Shown piece by piece: positions 56,111 to 64,000 of a stretch of DNA of 64,000 bases. A model generated the notes under the pieces. That model was not told the DNA's origin. It worked only from the letters and a program-made list of their open reading frames with translations, and made no database searches. The stretch's first letter is position 1. Every line of letters begins with the position of its first letter. Both the position numbers and the translations under genes were made by a program. This stretch comes from Riptortus pedestris (Eukaryota; Arthropoda; Insecta; Hemiptera; Alydidae): the NCBI GenBank assembly GCA_019009955.1, contig CM032228.1, forward strand, positions 202,664,501 to 202,728,500, in the 5' to 3' direction.

Positions 56111-57288
56111 CTATTACCACCGTAGTGCACGTAAACATATAAGCTACTGAAATTTACCATTTCTATCCCAAGCCTCACTGCATTCATTATTTTTAGGCAT
56201 TCATTAATTAATGAAAATATATAGATGAATGTATTTATTTCCATTAAATGTTAAGAAAACATAAATGAATACTCCAAATATTTTTTGTTTTCTATAACAA
56301 ACTTACTAATATTATGTCAATTCATTTCTTTACATATTAGCAAATCGAATTTACACTTATATTATATATTCATTATAGAATTAATTCAAATTCAATGGAT
56401 ACATTTTACAAAATATATTAATTTAATAATTTGTTAATTTTGTTAATAATCTTAATCACTATAAATACATAACACGCATATTTTAATTATTAAGATATAT
56501 TATTTATGAAAGAAGTCTCTCGACTTTCTAACGAATATAAACCTTATTGTTTTCTTCTGAAATTAATATTTAAATGTTTTTTAAATAGTTCTCAATTAAT
56601 ATGGTAGTCTATCGTAATCAGAATTAGCTCAGAGTAATATATTACTATAAAGGACTTATAGTACAAGTAGATTTAAGAAAAAAGATATGTCAAGATTTCT
56701 TGGTAAGTAAGGATTCCTCCAAATTCAAATAATAACTCTTAGCTTCAAATTAGCACTTAACATATTATCTTATCACTGTAGATTAAATTTTCCTGACAAT
56801 CGAGAAAAAGAGACAGAGATATGATGTTACGTGTTATCGATTTTTCCATTTATTGGTTGAGTAGTAGTTTGAACTGTTAAGATATTTGATGAGTAGTTTG
56901 TTATCGATGTTTTTCAATTCGCCCCTTGACAAAGACGTTGAAGCCCACCGCTAGAGAGCACCACAATACTTCTTGACAATACAACCTTTCAGAGCTCATA
57001 ATGTCCCTTTAGCTTCTCTATAGATCCAACAGATCCCCAATACAATTTAGGTCAACAGTCGGAACATTTTTAGAGATTTATTGTTGCCGAAACTCTAATT
57101 AATTCTATCTTCCAGTCACTCTCAAGAACGTTTGTCTTTATAATAATTATAATTATTGATGATAGCAAAATCTCATGAGCACTTTTGTAAATGGGCAAAG
57201 CCACTTGCATTAAATGCTATAAACAGAAATTCATTTACTACCAGAATTACACAGGAAATAACTACGGTTCATCTGCTAACTGCTGCCT
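56111..57288. other. Unique AT-rich sequence
   Basis: The part just upstream of the LINE RNase H remnant (56920-57290) may hold more decayed LINE sequence, but I cannot align it to an RT. Confidence 0.4.
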
Positions 57289-57910
57289 ATGTATCCACCT
57301 CTACAGATACTGGTGGTTGATTTCTGCTTTAAGAAGTATAAAGATGGCCCCAAGACACCTTACACTAATGGCTCAAGAACTACCAACTCTACCTCCTGTG
57401 CTTTTGTTGACTCGCTGGGAACAAAGTATAAAGTTACGCTACGTAATAGACGCTCACTTTTCTCTCCTGAAGTTTGCAATAAGTGAAGCTTTATAACATG
57501 CAATGAATGCTCTTCTTCGAGACAAACAGCGTTGTGTGTTCCGATTCAGAGAGTGCTTTGAAGAGCCTAACTACAATTCATACCGATACGTATGAATCGC
57601 TAGGTGATACAATTTATTTATTCCTTCGGAAGCCAAACCACGCGGAGTGGAAATAAGGAAGAGACAAGTTAGCTGCAGAAGCTCACCATCAGCCTGCTTT
57701 GGCAATTTCACAAATCACATACAAAGAAACTCTCAACGAATGAAATTTATTAGTGACGGGAGGTCAAAAATGTGTAGTGAAACATTTTGCAAGTTGCTGT
57801 ACATCCCGAATGATTTGAAGAAGTGAAGCTCTTCATCTCGGATTGGAGCCCTTGTTCCTCCTTTTAACTGAATTGAATTTTGTTAAATGGTAAATAATAA
57901 TAATTAATGT
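57289..57910 (+). pseudogene. LINE RNase H domain and 3' end (remnant)
   Basis: First frame from 57289: KYKDGPKTPYTNGS, CAFVDSLGTKYKVTL, SLFSPEVC. The first catalytic Asp of YTDGS is Asn here; Glu in SPEV remains. Second frame from 57540: SDSESALKSLTTIHTDTYES, a stop TAA at 57654-57656, then GRDKLAAEAHHQPALA. This is the RNase H domain of a Jockey/R1/I-type element read across one frameshift and one stop. AATAATAATAATT at about 57895-57907 could be the (TAA)n tail. Confidence 0.7.
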
Positions 57911-58430
57911 CATGATGGCGGCGATCTTGACCAAGCGCAGGGTAGCCGCAAACATTCGCCCGACCTTTGCCTAAAAAAACTCGCACTAACCGTTATTCCA
58001 CAGCACTAGTTTCAATATTATTATAAATAATAAGGAGTAAGCATGAGGTCTTGCTCTGAATTAACGACCCTCATGTACTAGAAATGGCTTCTAAGAATTA
58101 GACATATTTTTGAAAAATTACCTAAATATTGTGAGCTCCTATATATGAGTGGTGTAAAGAGGCAGACAGCTTGAGAGAGGCTATTTGTTTTCTTAAAAAG
58201 TTCAAGTTGTATACTTAAATATAAAGGAATGTTTCAGAAATCGAAAAAAACAAATAAAATAAGAAATAAGTCATATAAACTTCCCTCCTCTTGGTTGTTA
58301 GTATTTTTTTAGATATGCACTGTTTGATTTCACCTTAACTGTAGTTTTTTAGTTAATCCTGATATATATTTTTTGTTCAATTGTAATATTTTACTAATAT
58401 TATTATTAAGATATATTTCGTCTGCAATTT

Positions 58431-58556
58431 AACAGATTTCTCTTAAGGGAAATCAGCTATAGAATTTGTACTTATGATACGATTTTCAAAAAAATGCCCT
58501 CAAATGACCATCGATCCAACCCAGGAGATAATGAAAATAGTCCTTTCAAAAGTATA
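58431..58556 (+). mobile_element. Helentron-like left module
   Basis: TTTAACAGATTTCTCTTAAG, GGGAAATCAGCTATAGAA, GACCATCGATCCAACCCAGG and AGATAATGAAAATAGTCC. No core or body follows. Confidence 0.55.
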
Positions 58557-60469
58557 TGAAATATATAATATGACTGCGGATTGTTTCTAGATTTTAAGAC
58601 GTTACAAAGTTCTACTGATACTAATTATATAAACAAATATTATTTAATCTTCAGAAGTTTAAACGACGCGAAAAAAAATTAGGACGTTATTAACAACAAA
58701 AGTGATAATTAAAGCAGGTCAACCTGCATGTGAGTGCATCGGCCGGGTTTAGCCCAGTACCTACTCTATAGGCATGCCCTACGCTCTGACTCTCTAAGGA
58801 TGGGAATTTAATTATCGAAAGCGCTAAGCGTTTAAATAAATGATGAATGAGCGTGATAAGAAATAAATTGTGAGGAGCCATAAAAAAGTATTTCTGATTA
58901 ACCTGATTCATCACCCTCACCACCAGCAAAAAATAAATATGATAATTAAAGGTAATTGAATATTGTACAAAACTATAAAAGCTTAGGCACGAGAAGAAAA
59001 AATAAATAGGTTCTCTTTAAGCTAGACTATGTTAACTCTCCGGTAATTTTTCCTCTATAGGAAGGATCGTGCTTCCCCCTCCAATATTGCTTATACCAAA
59101 GAGATAGGTTAAACAGAAGACTAGAACGGAATTGGCCAGAGTTCCTTATCCAAGGCGATATCTTAGGCCAATCTCAAGAGCCGTTGCAAACCCTGAAAAG
59201 CTTCCCTCCCCTTTACAGGCACTTTTAGAAGATAAGGCCAGAGCTTCCTTCCGAGTACATCCAAGACGACATTCTATAGGGAAAAGTCTGAGACATAGGG
59301 GAAAACGTAAGGCACCTGATCGCCCAGCAGGCATCTGCATAGCTTGAAGGTAAAATGCATTAATCTAAGTCATTTATTCAGATAAAGAATCGCTGCCTAG
59401 TCTTAACAGATAATGCTCTGCTTAAATCGTTATCCAGATTGTTTTCGAAATAACAACTTATCCGAAATATCATTTTATTATAATTTTGTAGTAACGGAGG
59501 TCCCGGGATGGGGTATTGTAAGTTCCATCACAAAACCGCTCAACATGTATTGATAAAGGAACATAATAATGGAGATTCGACATCGGCATATCATACACTG
59601 ACAAAGCCATTCGTAAAGGAATTCAGGTAAATCCCAATGTATGAAGCTACCAAGAAGTATCCTATCCTCTTCAACATACTTGCCTGTAGCCAGTACCTAG
59701 ACAAGGCTGTTCAGATCATTGATCGATATGTAGTTTTAACTCTAGGCTAAACCTAAACTAGTGATTGTTCCCATGAACAGGAAATCGAAATTTATACAGG
59801 AACCTTGGTAAATAACAGCTTATAAACCTACCAAGAAGTATTACTCTATCCTTTTCAACACAATTGCCCAGTGGGCAAGTATGGAGAGGCGAGTCTGTTC
59901 AGGTTCATAGAAGAATATGTAGTTTTATCAGTAGGCTATACCTACATTGATCCCATGAACAGATAATCTGGTACCAAATAGATGTAAAACGTCCTCTGCC
60001 TATTCGAATATTATATTTTCTTTATACTAATTTGGTAGTGCATAAATAACTATTGAATAAAGACAGGATGAATAAAAAGGTCGTCTACATGTACTTTGCT
60101 CATTTTTCATGTAGGTCAAGTCCATTAGTAGCCGATGTGAAGGTTACCAGCAGTGAAGGTTTAGAGACTAGTTGTAAAGTAAAATTGTAAATACCTACGT
60201 TATCGTGCGACATTTGAAAAAATGCAATCGAACAAATCTTTGATCGTTACTTCTTGCATTTGTTATAATATGAATTTAGCTAAAATTCGAGTTTTAACAG
60301 AGTTATTTGAAATATTAAATAAAAATAAATATTTCAACATTTAGGAAACCACTATTCCTATATTCATGCGGTGTAGATTAAGTTATTATAAGAACAGGTC
60401 TTGCTGATTGAAACATGTCATGTTCAACTCAGTTTAGTTACTGTTGTTTACTGAGGGAGTAACAAAATA

Positions 60470-60493
60470 GAATGTCACTTCAGCGTGACATTC
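60470..60493. repeat. Small hairpin, 9-bp stem
   Basis: GAATGTCAC, a 6-base loop and GTGACATTC, followed by CCCGCCCA. Could be the end of a small MITE, but no partner end was found. Confidence 0.4.
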
Positions 60494-62417
60494 CCGCCCA
60501 CTAGAAATCCACTAAATTTATACATCCTCCGAGACGAACCTTTTTTTGAGTGAGAATAGAAAATGGGTTTTATGTCATGTGAGCAAAATATTTGAAACAT
60601 CGTTCTAGTCCTATCTAGCCAAGAGGGTTCAAATCAAATCACGTTTAAAATTTGAGTATCACTGTACATCCACAAAGCATCTCAAACAGTCAAACATTGT
60701 CAGCTGAAATCCATGTTTAAAGGACGAACTTTGGATCGGACTGGCATTGCTGACATAGGCGGGTTATGCTGACCTATCTCAGCTCTCGCAACCGGCCCAA
60801 ATATACACAAAGATTTGTATATCCAGCAACCATGACAATGCTCATCTCATCCGTGTACAGTCCTTAAACACCCTTCGTTTCAGGCTTGAATGAAAAAAAA
60901 AAAAAAAACTAGCTGGATGATGTACAATGAATCCTGAGGTTAGTACTACCTACCTGTTTTTTTTCGGGGATTTTCATTTTTTTCGGTCATTTTGTTTTTT
61001 AAATGTGTCGGTAATCCATATATAATTATAATTTCCATGACCCGAATAATCCTAATACTAATAAAGATTCCCTCAGGAATTACAGCTCTATTTTACCTAC
61101 TGAAATTTGGAAGAGATCCATCGTTGATTGAAAAATTTGGGGCCTTAAATGCAAGCTATTTCCGGACGATTGTAGATAGACTTCCTTGAGTAATTAAGTA
61201 TCGCAACACATGTGCAAGTGCCTTGGCCTCCCCATCAATCTTCAGCTCTGTCTTGTGCAGCCAACCCGAGTAGGTAAAATAAGCATTGTCACATACAGAG
61301 TCCTGTGGAAAGATTGTGACTCTGTGTATACAGGAAAAATCTGCCAATAAATAAATATAAGAATATTAGACCATAAATCATTTATAAAAATAAAAAACAA
61401 TACAAAATTGTGCGTTTGTACAATATTCTATTACAGAAAACGACACGTTTAATTTTTGACAGCCCTAAAGTACATGATACAGAAAATAGTAAAACAAAAG
61501 GTTACTTATAAAATGAGCCTATATTATTCAAACTCGTAATAAAAAAAAAGAAAAAAGATATATCAGGACCAATAAAAAGCCTTGTTCTTTACAAGTACTT
61601 TAATATGCAAAGTGCACAATCAGAGAGCAAGCTACACCATGAACGCATGTTGGTTAGAGACGTGTAGCGTGAACCATTGCAGCCGAACGAACTTCCTTGC
61701 TTCAATAGGTTCCTCCCTATACCATGCAGAATCTCGGGAGAAAACTAATATAGATAAATTAAGTCTGGCTTACTGTAATATTATATAATGATATATTTTC
61801 TGCAAGAATCTTACCTATACAAATAAAACTCTGAGGTTTGATGATTCTCAATTTTCATCTGATTTGGGAATTTTTTTTTTTTCAATTTTGACCTCCTGTT
61901 TGCTACTGGATAACTCAAAAAATGACTGAAAAAATTTCTTTCAGCTTGTATATTTACAGGATAGACTAAATGAGAATTAGAATTTTACGCCAAACAAATA
62001 TTTGTTAATATCTTCGTTAATATTGATTTTATCGCAAAAATGGAAAGAACAAATTGTGTTTCGGATAATAATGCTAGTCCTAAAATGTAAAATTACATTT
62101 ACAATTTCGAAGTTTTGACTTCCGACTTCCAGGCGACAGACTTAATTCTTGTGCTACGAAAATGCTTCAACAGAATTGAGAAAGTTTTATTTATCCTTTT
62201 AAGAATGTGTTCTCTGGGCATAAAACGTAATTTAAATTCATGAACTCCACTATGTTTATTCCTACTTTCTGTCACTAACAGGAATTTATTAGCGTTCCAT
62301 GAAAGACCCTCGCTGGATTTGTGAAATTGTTTAGAGTGTACGTGAATGAATATTGTAAATGTTGGCTATTTTATACTCTATTAACACTTATTATGTATGT
62401 CAAAAATTATGTCCGTC

Positions 62418-62420
<3 letters not shown>

Positions 62421-62461
<41 letters not shown>
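62421..62461. repeat. (TA)n microsatellite
   Basis: 20 units, followed by a short GT tract. Confidence 0.9.
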
Positions 62462-62463
<2 letters not shown>

Positions 62464-63643
62464 TGTGTGTGTGGCACATGCATACAGTCACTCTAACAGG
62501 AAAACTTCGGAACTCTGAAATTAATTAATATTAATTTTTCAGATTTATAACACTTTGAAGAGCGTTGAATATGCTTCAAAAGTACCTCCCAGGAGTTAAA
62601 TAATTCAACACCTGTTGCTAAAAGCAGAACAAAAATTATATTTGATAACAAAACTGGATACAGCATATTTCATTAATGAAAACACTTCATATGGAACGGA
62701 AAAGAGAGTGTTTTTCTAACCTGGAGATATGGACTGAATAGAAGATTAAAGAGAAATGTTAATGTTATTACAGTAAATAGGGATGTATCTTCAGCAAGGC
62801 AGAGAGAATCATACTCTTGAATGTTTATTTTTAATTTTCAGAAGTGGATAGAATAAATAAATAAATAAATAAAACCTGGCATCCAGGTAAAGAAAATTTT
62901 AGTTTTCGGCTGTCTGAAGCACAAAATAAAATAAAATAAAAGACAATTATGTGAACTAGCAAATTAAATAATATATATTTATCATTTTTGATAGCCTGTC
63001 AGATAATATGGATGACATTTAAAGAAATTTTTCAGGATTCGCTTCATGAGTACAATGACTGTTTTAACACATACAATGGTGTGGATTTGTGTGTGGATAT
63101 CATAAAGGCTTCTTCATGATTGGCATAGAACATGAATAAAGCGAAAAGTTTGACCCTTTAAATATTTGCATTACTTGAAACTATGACCGAAAATCAATGG
63201 TTAACTGGATGAACCGAACCAAGTGAACGTGTATGATAGTACATAAGACAATAAATAAAAAAGCCTATTTAGTGCTTTCCCTAATCTAATTCATCTCTCA
63301 AACAATTTCTGGGGATCCATTATATTCACAGGATTACCCATTCACTAAGAGAGACAAAAAGTCCAGGAAGTGGACTTTGATATAAAACTAAATTCCCTGA
63401 CAATAGCATCGATCATCAATAAGAGAAAATGGACGTGGGCAGGACAGGAAACCTGGTGAGGGAGAATAAAGATAAATATTATCCTGTACCCTCGGAACTA
63501 CAAGAGGGAGACCATCTACTCCTTGGGACTTGGAGATGAGGACTATATGTGGCGAGGCAACTTGGCAGAGAGTTGCTGAACAAAGAAGAAAATGGAGAAA
63601 GACTTGGAGAAGCACACTTACTTGGTCAGGATTAATCTTTGAG
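62462..63643. other. Unique sequence with short AAAT and AAAAT repeats
   Basis: (AATA)n at about 62854-62873 and (AAAAT)n at about 62924-62941; a GC-balanced stretch at 63400-63640 without recognisable coding. Confidence 0.4.
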
Positions 63644-63947
63644 TAGGAGTGGGGGTTTAATGATGACCGACAACTAAAAAATGCAAATATCTCGGTTAAT
63701 AATCGAGATAGTGAAAATACGTATATAACAAAATTGATAAACATTTAATTTGCAATAAGATTTGTTTAAAACATTTTCCGATCCGACGTATAATAAAGGA
63801 AATATTTCGAATTTTCGAAATCCCCCTCCCTGTCTGATTTCTGCCATTTAATAAATATGATCTTTATTTTTACGTAAAACGTTTAAATATCCAGTTTGGT
63901 AACGATCGTACAAAAATTACCACCGCTAGAGCGTTAAAAGATAATTA

Positions 63948-64000
<53 letters not shown>
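63644..64000 (-). mobile_element. Helentron-like element, reverse, cut by the window end
   Basis: Plus strand: GTAGGAGTGGGGGTTTAATG, AATATCTCGGTTAATAATCG, TTTTCCGATCCGACGTATAA, CCAGTTTGGTAACGATCG, ACCGCTAGAGCGTTAAAAG, then (TA)n from about 63953 to the end. The left module should lie just beyond the window. A weak scrap of a left module (GATTCGCTTCATGAGTACAA) is at about 63037. Confidence 0.65.
63953..64000. repeat. (TA)n microsatellite reaching the window end
   Basis: Core of the last Helentron-like copy; its length is cut by the window. Confidence 0.9.

Larger units (their letters stand above)
57911..62420. other. Mostly unique sequence
   Basis: Includes the Helentron-like module at 58431. 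A GC-elevated patch at 59080-59350 has open frames on both strands with no known family. CTACCAAGAAGTAT occurs twice (about 59646 and 59828), each followed by similar text through CAGTGGGCAAGTATG / CTGTAGCCAGTACCTAG, a decayed duplication of about 180-bp spacing. Confidence 0.4.

Noticed and set aside
58690..58929. Minus frame with NPADAL, compared with retroelement NPAD motifs
   Set aside because: A four-residue match without neighbouring integrase or RNase H motifs.
59132..59347. Overlapping frames on both strands with higher GC
   Set aside because: Arg/Pro-rich text on one strand and the complement on the other, no family resemblance; noted only as a GC patch.
1..64000. CRISPR-like or bacterial operon structure
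   Set aside because: Regular repeats here are eukaryotic satellites and microsatellites; no spacer-repeat pattern, no operons, and the TE content is eukaryotic.

Overview
The window looks like a gene-poor, transposon-dense stretch of a eukaryotic nuclear genome, most likely from an arthropod. It is AT-rich, full of (TA)n, (CA)n and (CT)n microsatellites, and carries tRNA-derived SINE copies, degenerate non-LTR, Penelope-like and Merlin remnants, and a 595-codon open frame of a multicopy type I associate with arthropod genomes. The species cannot be read from the sequence. I see no intact host gene, no tRNA or rRNA gene and no CRISPR array.

Three repeat systems dominate. (1) A family of about 0.55-1.0 kb elements, present in roughly twenty whole or partial copies on both strands from end to end. 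Its 5' end is palindromic, a (TA)n/(CA)n core follows, then one or two copies of a body module, a 12-bp subterminal inverted repeat and a 3' hairpin. This is the architecture of non-autonomous Helentron/HINE (DINE-1-like) elements, and I annotate it as Helentron-like. (2) A 6.35-kb tandem array at 31001-37350 with two levels of order: 16 monomers of about 298 bp grouped into five units of 1.1-1.6 kb. Each unit has a head containing TACCCGGCTTCGCCCGGG, and full tails carry (ACAA)n. A solitary relative lies at 4299-4926. The array sits inside the microsatellite of one Helentron-like copy, whose halves flank it. (3) A tRNA-derived SINE family with recognisable A and B boxes.

The best-preserved DNA transposon is at 41142-43656. 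It has 13-bp perfect terminal inverted repeats (CACAGGTCTGCAA), a TAA duplication and the intact 595-codon frame on the minus strand, with three N-terminal Cys pairs and a DDE-like core with an inserted Cys pair. I infer a transposase resembling the CMC (CACTA/Mirage/Chapaev) group. A second clear case is a 732-bp Merlin (IS1016/ISXO2-type) element at 53403-54134, with 34-bp terminal repeats and a perfect 8-bp target duplication, but with an N-terminally deleted, frameshifted transposase. A 203-bp MITE at 13183-13385 has 27-28-bp terminal repeats and a TA duplication; its empty site survives in a sister repeat about 300 bp away.

Layout: 1-10.2 kb, Helentron-like copies (one nested in another), SINEs, a solitary array-family copy and fold-back elements. 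10.2-16 kb, SINE plus (TA)n composite blocks and further Helentron-like copies. 16-30 kb, mostly unique sequence with a Jockey-like LINE tail, a Penelope-like 3' end with a hammerhead-like motif, and some GC-elevated islands. 30.8-38.1 kb, the split Helentron-like copy and its array. 38-45 kb, T-rich minisatellite, LINE RT remnant and CMC-like transposon. 45-55 kb, mostly unique sequence, then the Merlin element. 55-64 kb, a full Helentron-like copy, a LINE RNase H remnant, unique DNA, and a last copy cut by the window end. Everything functional that I can identify belongs to mobile elements.
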